From: Hyalangium ruber
GTDB lineage: Bacteria; Myxococcota; Myxococcia; Myxococcales; Myxococcaceae
Direction: 5' to 3'
Length of the DNA stretch: 64,000 bases
Assembly: GCF_034259325.1 (NCBI RefSeq)
Contig: NZ_JAXIVS010000001.1
Span: forward strand, 992,001-1,056,000
Below are positions 6,589 to 15,443 of this stretch, piece by piece. The notes beneath the pieces are model-generated. The model did no database searches. It had not been told where the DNA came from and worked only from the letters and a program-made list of their open reading frames with translations. The position numbers and the translations under genes were made by a program. Each line of letters begins with the position of its first letter. Within the stretch, counting starts at the first letter, position 1.

Positions 6589-8696
6589 TGTCCACGCTCA
6601 CGCTGCTCTTGCAGGTGGCCTTCCGCAACCTGTTCAAGAGCTGGGTCAACCTCATCATCGGCGGCATCATCTTCTTCGCCACCTTCCTGGTGGTGTTCTT
6701 CGGCGCCCTGCTGGACAGCATCGACAACTCGATGAGCCGCTCGATCATCGGCTCCATCTCCGGGCACATCCAGGTCTACTCGGACAAGTCCAAGGAGGAG
6801 CTGTCGCTGTTCGGCGGCATGGGCGGTGAGACGGACATCGCCGCCGTCGACAGCTTCCTGCCCATCAAGACCGCGCTGGAGAAGCACCCCAACGTGCAGA
6901 CGGTGGTGCCCATGGGCACCAACAGCGCGCTCATCACCTCCGGCAACACGGTGGACCTCACGCTGGCGCGGCTGAGGGACCTGTACCGGAAGAACGCCGC
7001 CGAGGGTGAGACGCCCGAGCGGCGCGCGCAGATCGACAGCCTCAAGGCGCACGTGCGCCAGCTGGCCGAGCTGCTCCAGTCCGAGCTGAAGACGAGCAGC
7101 GCGCTGATGCGCGAGGAGGCGGTGGACCCCGCCGATGTCGAGGCGCTGGCTCGCGCGCGCTCGGACGCCTTCTGGGCGGACTTCGACAAGGATCCGCTCG
7201 CCTCGCTCGAGTTCCTGGAGAACCGGCTGGCGCCCCAGGTGGCCGACGGCGACCTGCTCTACGTCCGCTACGTGGGCACGGACCTGGACGCGTTCCAGAA
7301 GAGCTTCGATCGCATGCAGATCGTCGACGGGCAGGCGGTGCCCAGCGGCCAGCGCGGCATGCTGCTGTCCAAGTTCTTCTACGAGGAGTTCCTCAAGCTG
7401 AAGACGGCGCGCCGCATGGACCTCATCAAGGAGGCGCGCGACACGAACAAGAAGACGATCGCGCTCGACCCGCTGCTGCAGCGCTACGTGAAGGAGAACT
7501 CGACGCAGACGCGCGAGATCGTCTACCAGCTCGACCCCATCAAGACGAAGGAGGCCACGGCGCGGCTCCAGGCCATCCTCGGCAGCCAGGAGACGGACGT
7601 CGCGAAGCTGCTGAGCACGTTCCTCGCGGTGACGGACGAGAACTTCGACGAGCGCTACAAGCAGTTCTACGAGCAGCTCGTGCCGCTGCTGGACCTGTAC
7701 CGCCTGAAGATGGGTGACAGCATCACCATCACCGCCTTCACCCGCACCGGCTACGTGCAGAGCGTGAACGTGCCCGTCTACGGCACCTACCAGTTCAGCG
7801 GGCTGGAGAAGTCGCCGCTGGCGGGCGCGATGAACCTGATGGACCTGGTCTCCTTCCGCGACCTGTACGGCTACCTCACCGAGGACAAGCGGGCGGAGAT
7901 CGCCCAGCTCAAGAAGAAGAGCGGCGCGGCCGAGGTGAGCCGCGAGAACGCCGAGGAGGCCCTGTTCGGCGAGTCCGCGAGCAACACGCTGGTGGCCGAC
8001 GCCACCCCGGGACAAATCAACGAGAGCGAGCAGATCGACACCACCGGCGCCGCCGTGCGCTCCGAGGACCTGCTCAAGCGCGTCTACTCCAAGCAGGAGG
8101 TGGAACAGGGAATGGTGCTGAGCGCCGCCATCATCCTCAAGGACCCCGAGAAGCTGGACCAGACCTTGAAGGAGCTCCAGGCGTCCCAGGAGCTGAAGGA
8201 CCAGAAGCTGCGCGTGGTGAGCTGGCAGAAGGCCGCCGGCCTCATCGGTCAGTTCGCGCTGATGATGCGCATGGTGCTCTGGGGCATCATCGTCATCCTC
8301 TTCGTGGTGGTGCTGGCCATCATCAACAACGCGGTGATGATGGCCACCATCCAGCGCGTGCGCGAGGTGGGCACCATGCGGGCCATCGGCGCTCAGCGCA
8401 CCTTCATCCTGACGATGATCCTCCTGGAGACGGTGGTGCTGGGCATGGTGTTCGGCGGCCTGGGCGCGGGCGCCGGCAGCGCGCTCATCTCCTACCTGGG
8501 CAACGTGGGCATCCCCGCGGCCAGCGAGGAGCTGTACTTCTTCTTCAGCGGCCCGCGGCTGCTGCCTACCCTGGGCTTCGACAACCTCCTCACCGCCTTC
8601 TTCCTGGTGTTGGGCGTCTCGCTGTTCTCCACCCTCTACCCGGCGTTCATGGCCACCCGGGTGTCGCCGGTCACGGCGATGCAGACCGACGAGTGA
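6588..8696 (+). CDS. FtsX/LolE-type ABC permease with a very large periplasmic domain
   Basis: This 702-residue permease starts at the ATG that shares its A with the ATPase stop. The first membrane helix lies at residues about 22-42 (LIIGGIIFFATFLVVFFGALL). A periplasmic domain of about 510 residues follows. The FtsX-type core is C-terminal, with helices near 558-580, 600-635 and 665-690. LolC/LolE are about 400 residues and MacB permease parts are about 400, so the periplasmic domain is some 250-300 residues larger than usual. It contains a helical, Lys/Glu-rich stretch (residues 130-180, 260-350 and 430-470). The conserved REVGTMRAIGAQR loop between core helices is intact. It pairs with the permease at 8701. 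Confidence 0.92.
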   Translation: MSTLTLLLQVAFRNLFKSWVNLIIGGIIFFATFLVVFFGALLDSIDNSMSRSIIGSISGHIQVYSDKSKEELSLFGGMGGETDIAAVDSFLPIKTALEKHPNVQTVVPMGTNSALITSGNTVDLTLARLRDLYRKNAAEGETPERRAQIDSLKAHVRQLAELLQSELKTSSALMREEAVDPADVEALARARSDAFWADFDKDPLASLEFLENRLAPQVADGDLLYVRYVGTDLDAFQKSFDRMQIVDGQAVPSGQRGMLLSKFFYEEFLKLKTARRMDLIKEARDTNKKTIALDPLLQRYVKENSTQTREIVYQLDPIKTKEATARLQAILGSQETDVAKLLSTFLAVTDENFDERYKQFYEQLVPLLDLYRLKMGDSITITAFTRTGYVQSVNVPVYGTYQFSGLEKSPLAGAMNLMDLVSFRDLYGYLTEDKRAEIAQLKKKSGAAEVSRENAEEALFGESASNTLVADATPGQINESEQIDTTGAAVRSEDLLKRVYSKQEVEQGMVLSAAIILKDPEKLDQTLKELQASQELKDQKLRVVSWQKAAGLIGQFALMMRMVLWGIIVILFVVVLAIINNAVMMATIQRVREVGTMRAIGAQRTFILTMILLETVVLGMVFGGLGAGAGSALISYLGNVGIPAASEELYFFFSGPRLLPTLGFDNLLTAFFLVLGVSLFSTLYPAFMATRVSPVTAMQTDE

Positions 8697-8700
8697 ACCC

Positions 8701-10002
8701 ATGTCCCAGATCCTTCTGATCGCCTTCCGCAACCTGCTGGCGCACCGGCGGCGCACCCTGCTGCTGGGTGGCGCCATCGCCGGCGTCACCGCCGTGCTCA
8801 TCATCCTGATGGGCGTCACCAACGGGATGAAGTCCACCATGCTCGAGTCAGCCACCACGCTGATGAGCGGCCATGTGAACGTGGGCGGCTTCTACAAGGT
8901 GACGGCCGGCCAGGCCGCGCCCGTGGTCACCGGCTACCCGAAGCTCATCGAGTTCATCAAGAAAGAGGTCCCCGAGCTGGACTACGTCTCCCAGCGTGGC
9001 CGCGGCTGGGCCAAGCTCGTGTCCGACACGGGCTCGATGCAGGTGGGCGTGGGCGGCATCGACGTGGAGAGCGAGACGGGCTTCCGCAACGTCATCCAGG
9101 TGCGCTCCGGCAAGCTGGATGACCTGAAGGAGCCGGGCACCATCCTCATCTTCGAGGAGCAGGCCCGGAAGCTCGACGTGCGCGTGGGCGACGTGCTCAC
9201 GCTGTCCTCGCCCACCATGCGCGGCACCAACAACACGCTGGATGTGCGCGTGGTCGCCATCGCCGCCAACGTGGGCATGATGAGCTCGTTCAACACCTTC
9301 GTGCCCAGCAAGAGCCTGAGAGACCTCTACCAGCTCAAGGACGACACCACCGGCGCCGTGTACCTGTACCTCAAGGACATGCAGACCATCCCCGCGGTGC
9401 AGCAGCGGCTGCGCGAGAAGCTGCCGGCAGCCGGCTACACGCTGATGGACAATGACCCGCGCGCCTTCTGGATGAAGTTCGAGGTCGTCAACCGCGAGGG
9501 CTGGACGGGGCAGAAGCTGGACATCACCAACTGGGAGGACGAGATCTCCTTCGTGCGGTGGGTGGTGCAGGCCCTGGGCTTCATCACCGGCTTCCTGACC
9601 TTCGTGCTGCTGGTGATCATCGCCGTGGGCATCATGAACACGCTGTGGATCGCCATCCGCGAGCGCACCCGGGAGATCGGCACGCTCCGGGCCATCGGCA
9701 TGCAGCGCCGGCGCGTGCTGGTGATGTTCATGACCGAGGCGCTGATGCTCAGCCTCACCGCGACGCTGACCGGCGCCGCGACCGCCACCGCCCTCTGCCT
9801 GCTCGTCAACGCTCAGCAGGTGAAGGCGCCCGAGGTGGTGCAGGTGATGTTGCTGACCGAGCACTGGTTCCTGAAGGTGGAGCCCGGCTCCGTGGTGTTC
9901 GCTGTCGCGCTCATCACCGTGTGCGCGATGATCGTAAGCATCATTCCCTCGTTCCTCGCCGCGCGGATGAAGCCCGTGACGGCCATGCACCACATCGGGT
10001 GA
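8701..10002 (+). CDS. FtsX/LolC-type ABC permease
   Basis: The product has 433 residues, the normal size for LolC/LolE. One helix is at residues about 18-40 (LLLGGAIAGVTAVLIILMGVT), a periplasmic domain spans 45-285, and three helices lie in the C-terminal FtsX core (295-320, 340-370 and 395-425). The core loop TREIGTLRAIGMQRRRV is present, as in the partner permease. The gene starts 4 nt after the stop of the larger permease and ends 5 nt before the LolA-like gene, so it is in the same operon. Together with the 702-residue protein it should form an asymmetric permease like LolCE. Confidence 0.94.
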   Translation: MSQILLIAFRNLLAHRRRTLLLGGAIAGVTAVLIILMGVTNGMKSTMLESATTLMSGHVNVGGFYKVTAGQAAPVVTGYPKLIEFIKKEVPELDYVSQRGRGWAKLVSDTGSMQVGVGGIDVESETGFRNVIQVRSGKLDDLKEPGTILIFEEQARKLDVRVGDVLTLSSPTMRGTNNTLDVRVVAIAANVGMMSSFNTFVPSKSLRDLYQLKDDTTGAVYLYLKDMQTIPAVQQRLREKLPAAGYTLMDNDPRAFWMKFEVVNREGWTGQKLDITNWEDEISFVRWVVQALGFITGFLTFVLLVIIAVGIMNTLWIAIRERTREIGTLRAIGMQRRRVLVMFMTEALMLSLTATLTGAATATALCLLVNAQQVKAPEVVQVMLLTEHWFLKVEPGSVVFAVALITVCAMIVSIIPSFLAARMKPVTAMHHIG

Positions 10003-10007
10003 GCCCT

Positions 10008-10787
10008 ATGACGCCTCGAAACCTGCTGTCCGCCGCGCTCGCCGCGGTGCTGCTGACCGCTCCGGCGGCGTTCGCGCTGGATGCGGCCGAGATGAAGAAG
10101 ATCCTGGAGGTCATCGACGACCGCCAGCGCAACGGCGGCGACTACAAGTCGCTCGTCTATCTGGAGCAGAAGGAGAAGGACAAGGCGGACACCGTGCGCG
10201 AGGCGCTCGTCTACCGGCGCGACGCGGACGACAAGCTGATGATCCTCTTCACCAAGCCCAAGGGCGAGGCCGGCAAGGGCTACCTGCGCCTGGACAAGAA
10301 CCTGTGGAGCTACGATCCCAACGTGGGCAAGTGGGAGCGGCGCACCGAGCGCGAGCGCATCGCCGGCACCGACAGCCGCCGCGCCGACTTCGACGAGTCG
10401 CGCCTGGCCGAGGAGTATGAGCCCTCGTACGAGGGCGAGGAGGCGCTGGGCAAGTTCAAGGCGCACAAGCTGGCGCTCAAGGTAAAGCCCAACATCGACG
10501 CGGCCTACCCCGTCATCCACATGTGGGTGGACAAGGACACCAACAACATCCTCAAGCGCCAGGAGTTCGCCCTCTCCGGCCGGCTGATGCGCACGCTCTA
10601 CTATCCGCAGTGGCAGAAGCTCTTCAGCGAGTCCAAGGGCGCCGAGGTGTGGTACCCGCAGCAGATCCGCATCTACGACGAGGTGGAGAAGGCCAACTCC
10701 ACCATCATCCTCATCAAGACCGTGGACCTGCGCCCGCTCGAGGCCAACATCTTCACCAAGGCGTGGCTCGAGAGTAAGAGCCGATGA
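10008..10787 (+). CDS. Outer-membrane lipoprotein-sorting (LolA-like) periplasmic protein
   Basis: This 259-residue protein starts at ATG 10008 with a signal peptide at residues 1-23 (LLSAALAAVLLTAPAAFA). The frame is open far upstream inside the permease, but the signal peptide fixes the start. The mature part reads as the LolA-like family often annotated 'outer membrane lipoprotein-sorting protein': YLEQKEKDKADTVREALVYRRDADDKLMILFTKPKGEAGKGYLRLDKNLWSY is split by beta strands, then KWERRT and AYPVIHMWVDKDTNNILKRQEFALSGRLMRTLYY. The fold is a half-barrel that carries a lipid or acyl chain. In many bacteria this family sits beside RND (MMPL) or ABC exporters and an outer-membrane protein, as here. 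Its stop overlaps the next start by 4 nt (ATGA). Confidence 0.88.
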   Translation: MTPRNLLSAALAAVLLTAPAAFALDAAEMKKILEVIDDRQRNGGDYKSLVYLEQKEKDKADTVREALVYRRDADDKLMILFTKPKGEAGKGYLRLDKNLWSYDPNVGKWERRTERERIAGTDSRRADFDESRLAEEYEPSYEGEEALGKFKAHKLALKVKPNIDAAYPVIHMWVDKDTNNILKRQEFALSGRLMRTLYYPQWQKLFSESKGAEVWYPQQIRIYDEVEKANSTIILIKTVDLRPLEANIFTKAWLESKSR

Positions 10788-12457
10788 ACCCGCGCTCGCT
10801 CTCCGCCGCCGCGGCCCTGGCCGCGGCGCTCGCCACCCTGCCCGCCTCCGCGCAGTCTCGGCCCGACGAGGATGCCCTCTTCGGTGGCGGGCAGCAGGAG
10901 CAGCCGCCCACGCCGGCCTCCGCCGCGCAGCCCCCGGCCACTCCGGAGAAGACCCCGCCCTCCTCTCGCCCGAGCGAGGACAGCCTCTTCGGTGGCCCGT
11001 CCGAGGGGGAGCAGCCCTCCGGGGATGCGCCCACGCCCTCGGGCACGGTCAACCCGAGCGCTCCGCCCGCGCAGCCTCCAGGCGTGGACCAGGCCGGCCG
11101 GGAGGAGACGCGCGATGAACAGGCCCTCAGCGGCACACCGACCCAGGAGGCCCTGGGCTCGGAGGAGCACGCCGAGGATCCACTGAAGATCGGCGGCCAG
11201 TTCTACCTGCGCGCCCTGGCGCAGGGCAGCGAGGGTGTCTCCTTCGGCAGCACCACGTTCTCCGCCCCCACGCTCGTGGATGGCTACTTCGATGCCCGCC
11301 CCACGGACCGGCTGCGCGGCATGGTGGTGGGCCGGCTGACCTTCGATCCCACCCTCTCGTCCCAGGGCACGGGCTTTCTGGGCACCAACCCCGGCGATGG
11401 CAGTCCCAACACGCCCAGCGTCGCGGTCCCGCCCAACCCGCGCGTCCTGCTGGATCAGGCCTGGCTGCGCTTCGACATCGCGCGCACGGTGTTCGTCACC
11501 GCCGGCAAGCAGCACGTGAAGTGGGGCACCTCGCGCTTCTGGAACCCCACCGACTTCCTGTCTCCCCAGCGCAGGGATCCCCTCGCCATCTTCGATGCGC
11601 GCACGGGCGCCTCCATGGTGAAGCTCCATGTGCCCTGGGAGGACAAGGGGTGGAACTTCTACGGCATCGCCCTGCTGGACAACGCCGGGCCCTCCTCCAC
11701 GCTCGGCCGCATCGGTGGCGCCGCTCGCGCCGAGGTGGTGCTGGGCCAGGCGGAGATGGGCGCCAGCGCCGTGCTCCAGCGCGGCCGCAAGCCCCGCTTC
11801 GGGCTGGACCTCTCCTCGGCGCTCGGGCCCCTCGACGTCTATGCCGAGGCCGCCCTTCGGAAGGGCTCGGACACGCCCCTGTACCGGCTGCCCGAGGGCA
11901 TCACCTTCGAGCAGCTCATCGAGCAGGCCCAGGGTCTGGAGATCGACTCCCTGGACGATCTGCGGCAGTTGCCCATCGAGAGCTACTTCCCCGAGGGCCT
12001 CACGCCCCAGGTGTCCGGCGGCTTCACCTATACGTTCGCCTACAACGAGAACGACACCGCCACCGTGGGCGTCGAGTACTTCTACAACTCGACGGGCTAC
12101 AGCACGTCCATCGCCTACCCGTACCTCATCGCCCAGGGCCAGTATCAGCCCTTCTACGTGGGCAAGCACTACGGCGGCCTCTATACGGTGCTGGCCGGGC
12201 CGGGCTCCTGGGACAAGACGTCGTTCATCCTGTCCAACCTGGGCAACCTGTCGGACCGGTCCTTCACCTCGCGGCTCGACGTGCTCCACCGCGCGCTCTC
12301 GTACCTGAGCATCGAGGCGTACGTGGCCGTCAACTACGGCACCAAGGGCGGCGAGTTCCGCTTCGCCCTCGACTACCCGCCGTTCGAGGTCAATGGCCGG
12401 CCGCTGCTGCCCGCGCCCATCGTGCAGGTGGGTGGAGGCCTGCGCATCAACCTTTGA
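10784..12457 (+). CDS. Outer-membrane beta-barrel protein of the transport operon
   Basis: The 557-residue product starts in the ATGA overlap with the LolA-like gene. A signal peptide covers residues 1-24 (AAALAAALATLPASAQ). Residues 25-130 are Pro/Glu-rich, with two copies of the short motif DEDALFGG / SEDSLFGG. From residue 130 the chain shows alternating strands with aromatic belts (GQFYLRALAQG, LVDGYFDARPTDRLRGMVVGRLTFDP, VFVTAGKQHVKWGTSRFWNPTDFL, FTYTFAYNENDTATVGVEYFYNSTGY) and ends in RINL, as barrels do. The K-W-G-x-x-RFWNPTD stretch recalls DUF1302/porin-like barrels found with LolA-like proteins and MMPL or ABC exporters. It probably receives the substrate at the outer membrane. Confidence 0.85.
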   Translation: MNPRSLSAAAALAAALATLPASAQSRPDEDALFGGGQQEQPPTPASAAQPPATPEKTPPSSRPSEDSLFGGPSEGEQPSGDAPTPSGTVNPSAPPAQPPGVDQAGREETRDEQALSGTPTQEALGSEEHAEDPLKIGGQFYLRALAQGSEGVSFGSTTFSAPTLVDGYFDARPTDRLRGMVVGRLTFDPTLSSQGTGFLGTNPGDGSPNTPSVAVPPNPRVLLDQAWLRFDIARTVFVTAGKQHVKWGTSRFWNPTDFLSPQRRDPLAIFDARTGASMVKLHVPWEDKGWNFYGIALLDNAGPSSTLGRIGGAARAEVVLGQAEMGASAVLQRGRKPRFGLDLSSALGPLDVYAEAALRKGSDTPLYRLPEGITFEQLIEQAQGLEIDSLDDLRQLPIESYFPEGLTPQVSGGFTYTFAYNENDTATVGVEYFYNSTGYSTSIAYPYLIAQGQYQPFYVGKHYGGLYTVLAGPGSWDKTSFILSNLGNLSDRSFTSRLDVLHRALSYLSIEAYVAVNYGTKGGEFRFALDYPPFEVNGRPLLPAPIVQVGGGLRINL

Positions 12458-12491
12458 CGGATATGCCTGGGCTCTGGGCGCCGGCTCGAAC

Positions 12492-14228
12492 GTGAGCACT
12501 GAAACCGCAAATGCCGACCTGAGCCTGCTGGTCCTGCCACCCCATCGGGACGCCACCCTCGCACCGGAGGTGCCCCCGGGCTGGCGGCTGGTGGATATCG
12601 GGCACGACTTCCTCCGCCGCATCTCCGCGCCAGAGGCCATTGCCCAAGCGGTCGAGGAGCGCGCGACGAGCCCCGTGACGGCGCAGACGATGCGGGAGCT
12701 GATCCTGCTTCGCACCGCGCAGACGCTCCTGGAGCGGAGCAAAGCGGACGGACTCGCGCACCTGACAGCGCTCGACGCCGTGCTGAAGGCCCTGTCGGGG
12801 CCTCCCTCCGGAGTCCGGCTCCAGCTCGACACCCTGGAACTCGAGAGCGGCACCACGGAGCGGAGCACGGACGTTCTCCGAGTCGCCGGACGTCCCGTCC
12901 CCTATCTGGAAGAGCTGGCCCTGGCCACCGAGCGCATCGCCCAGGCGAAGCGCGTGCGCCTGTGGCTGGTGGGGCCCTCGCAGCTGCCGGCCGCGGTGTG
13001 GCTTGCTCGGGCCTGTCCCCCCACGGTGGCCCTGGAGCTGGCCGGTCCTTACGCGGTGGCCCACCGGAAAGTCCTTGGACGGCTCTCCGTGTTTCAGCCG
13101 GCCACGTTCCCCGAGGACGATGCGCCCCTGCGCTGGCGGGTGGTTCCGCCGGGGACAGCGCCAGGACCGGAGTCCCTCGTCTGGATCCCCGCCTGGCTGG
13201 GCCTGCAAGTGACCTCGCCACCCGACGAGCGCTGGGATGGCATCGATTGGATGCAGCTCGAACGCCCCTACCCTCGCAGCGCCCCTGGACGCCCCGGAGG
13301 ACACAGCCTCGGCAGCGCCTTGGCGGCGGACATCCGGAAGTTCACCGGGGGGGCCCCGTGGGCCGGGCACGTCCGTTTCCCCTCGCTGTACGAAGTGGAT
13401 GCCCTGGTGGAGAGCGGGTGCCGTCTGGCGGTGGTGGGCTTCTGCTTCATCCGCCACAACGGGTTGCTGGATCTGGACGGAGCCCAATGGCCCTGGAACC
13501 CACTGCGCGATGCGATGCGGCGCTTGCGCGAGGCGGGCGTACGGGTCGTCGCCGAGTGGTGGGTTGGCGCTCCACGCATCGGAGAAGCCGAGTTGGAGGC
13601 GACGCTGCGAGCGCTGGAGGCCGAGCCTCTCTTCGATTGGGTCGCGGGGGCGCATGCCTTCCATGCGGGGGCGGGACGCACACACGGAGACACTGGGGGT
13701 TGGCACCTGAAGTGGGGCGATCCCCCCGCGGACTTCGACCTCGCCCTGAGCCGGCGCTTCGATGCCCCTGGCACGGTGCCCCCCACGAGGCTCCCCGACG
13801 TTCTCCGCTCCCTTCAGCGTCGGCTCCTGCGCCAACAGCCCCTGAGCCCGGGACGTGTCGCGGGCGCCTACCTCCACGTGCCGCCAGCACGGGCGCCCAT
13901 GCCTCGGCCTCCTCCTACAGAGGAGGTCCAAGCAGAGGGGGTGCTCCCAGCGCCTCCCCGTCCTGCCTGGGTCCGCTTGGATCCGGACTCCGTGCTCGTG
14001 CAACTTCCGGCGTCGCTCGAGGGAGCCGCAGTGGCCACCTGGTACGTGACGAACCTGCGCACGGGGAGGATGCTCGCGGTCGATGCGCGGCTGGCGCCGG
14101 GGCTTGCTGACCTGCGTGAACCCACTCGGGTGGAGGTGGCCTTTGCCGGGCTGCCAGCGGCCGAGCGCGACGCGTGGCTCGAGAATCTGGTGGGCGAGTA
14201 CCTGGAGAGCGACACTCTCCCTCCGTAA
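12492..14228 (+). CDS. Unrecognised protein resembling a radical-SAM/B12 barrel without cluster cysteines
   Basis: The product has 578 residues. GTG 12492 was taken as start because upstream sequence in this frame lies inside the barrel gene; no good ribosome binding site is seen. Residues about 150-190 (VRLWLVGPSQLPAAVWLARA, VALELAGPYAVAHRKVLGRL) look like the B12-binding-like domain of radical-SAM enzymes. Residues about 295-395 (VRFPSLYEVDALVESGCRLAVVGFCFIRHNG, PLRDAMRRLREAGVRVVAEWWVGAPRIGEAELEATLRAL) look like the late strands of the radical-SAM barrel. No CxxxCxxC motif is present, so it should not carry the usual 4Fe-4S cluster. Function is unknown. It precedes a Ser/Thr kinase by 43 nt. 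The resemblance is my own reading and is uncertain. Confidence 0.75.
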   Translation: MSTETANADLSLLVLPPHRDATLAPEVPPGWRLVDIGHDFLRRISAPEAIAQAVEERATSPVTAQTMRELILLRTAQTLLERSKADGLAHLTALDAVLKALSGPPSGVRLQLDTLELESGTTERSTDVLRVAGRPVPYLEELALATERIAQAKRVRLWLVGPSQLPAAVWLARACPPTVALELAGPYAVAHRKVLGRLSVFQPATFPEDDAPLRWRVVPPGTAPGPESLVWIPAWLGLQVTSPPDERWDGIDWMQLERPYPRSAPGRPGGHSLGSALAADIRKFTGGAPWAGHVRFPSLYEVDALVESGCRLAVVGFCFIRHNGLLDLDGAQWPWNPLRDAMRRLREAGVRVVAEWWVGAPRIGEAELEATLRALEAEPLFDWVAGAHAFHAGAGRTHGDTGGWHLKWGDPPADFDLALSRRFDAPGTVPPTRLPDVLRSLQRRLLRQQPLSPGRVAGAYLHVPPARAPMPRPPPTEEVQAEGVLPAPPRPAWVRLDPDSVLVQLPASLEGAAVATWYVTNLRTGRMLAVDARLAPGLADLREPTRVEVAFAGLPAAERDAWLENLVGEYLESDTLPP

Positions 14229-14271
14229 TGCCCCAGCGCCCTGGCTCACGCAGGGGCCGCGGAGGACCGGG

Positions 14272-15360
14272 ATGATTGTCGTTGGCGATGTCAGTGGGAG
14301 TTCTTCGCAGGAGGTCGCCGAAGCTCTGGCAACGCGCATTGGCTACCCAGACGGCGCGCCACACCTGAAGGAGGCACTCGATGCGCTGGCACCGGGTGGA
14401 AACGGCAACGTGGGGCTGGGCGACCTTGCCCGGAAGGTGCAGGAGCTCCACGTCCCCACCGCGCTGAAGTTCGCCAAGAGCCAGTTCTACAAGGAGCAGC
14501 AAGCCAAGAAGAGCGTTGCTCCGCTCGTACAGCAACCCTCCGTGGTGTCCATTCCCGTCGTGGTCCCCGCTTCCAACCCCGGCGACATCGCCTTGAAGAA
14601 GCTGGGCCTCACCTGCATCCGGTTACTCGGCAAGGGTGGATTCGGGCAGGTCTATCTGGGCGAAGACGTGTCGAAGAATCGCTACGCGGTCAAACTGGCT
14701 GAAAGCCCCCAGGAAGCAAAGGCCGAATATGAGGTGATGCGGGCGCTCAGTCATCCGGGCATCCCCAAAGTGCGCCGTCAGTTCGAAGCCTCGCTGGTCA
14801 TGGACTTCATCGTCGGAAAAGAGGTCAAGAGCCTCATTCCAACGAGCGTCGGCCTTGCCTGCGAGGTGGGGGTCGCGGTGGCGAACATCCTGCTCTACAT
14901 GCACAAGGCAGAATATGTCCACGGCGACATCAAACCCGCCAACGTCATGATCGACCAGAAGGGCAAATACCTCCTCATCGACTACGGCGAGGCAAAGAAA
15001 CTCGCTGGGGACACGCAAGCACGCCAGGAGTTGATCGCCAAAGACGTTCGCATGCTGGGCAACCTGATCAGGCGCTGCCTCCTCGGCAACAACGTGGGCC
15101 ACACCGTTCCCTGGCCCAAACGCATTTCCTCCAACCTCCGCACGGTGATCGATCAAGCCCGGAAGGAGAACACACAAACCACGCTGCAGTGGTTCATCGT
15201 CACTCTCTCCCAGTACGCCCGGGAGGGGATGGAGCACGAAGGGGTGGTGGAAGAGTTCGAGGCGCTTTACGGAAGCGCCTCGGGCATCGACGATGACGAG
15301 ATTGCCGACAAGGTCAGGAGGCGGCTGAATCCCACCAAGCCCCCGTCCTACATCGCGTAG
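14272..15360 (+). CDS. Ser/Thr protein kinase with a drastically shortened activation segment
   Basis: This 362-residue protein starts at ATG 14272 behind GGAGG. Residues 1-105 are a separate helical/linker region of no known family. The kinase domain follows: Gly-rich loop GKGGFGQV at 120-127, AVK with Lys141, alphaC Glu in EYEVMRALSH, catalytic loop HGDIKPANV (Asp219, Lys221, Asn224), and DYG at 237-239 in place of DFG. Only about 18 residues separate DYG from the DVRMLG element (Asp258) of subdomain IX; the activation loop and the APE motif are absent. There is no membrane helix. Codons ending in A or T are more frequent than in neighbours, which hints at a different origin. Activity without activation-loop phosphorylation, or a scaffold role, are both possible. 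Confidence 0.9.
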   Translation: MIVVGDVSGSSSQEVAEALATRIGYPDGAPHLKEALDALAPGGNGNVGLGDLARKVQELHVPTALKFAKSQFYKEQQAKKSVAPLVQQPSVVSIPVVVPASNPGDIALKKLGLTCIRLLGKGGFGQVYLGEDVSKNRYAVKLAESPQEAKAEYEVMRALSHPGIPKVRRQFEASLVMDFIVGKEVKSLIPTSVGLACEVGVAVANILLYMHKAEYVHGDIKPANVMIDQKGKYLLIDYGEAKKLAGDTQARQELIAKDVRMLGNLIRRCLLGNNVGHTVPWPKRISSNLRTVIDQARKENTQTTLQWFIVTLSQYAREGMEHEGVVEEFEALYGSASGIDDDEIADKVRRRLNPTKPPSYIA

Positions 15361-15443
15361 GCCTTGCGGGGACGAATGTCTCGCGCGCGACGCCCTCCTG
15401 AATTCGGGATGGCCTGGCGGCGCGCTCCGGCACAGGAAGAGTC

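Noticed and set aside
6342-8858. A minus-strand frame of about 838 codons across the FtsX permease
   Set aside because: It lies opposite the permease, which has clear motifs, and is His/Gly/Leu-rich without domains.
12447-14339. A minus-strand frame of about 630 codons opposite the radical-SAM-like gene
   Set aside because: The plus-strand protein shows ordered hydrophobic patterns; the minus product is Arg/Gly/Pro-rich without domain matches.
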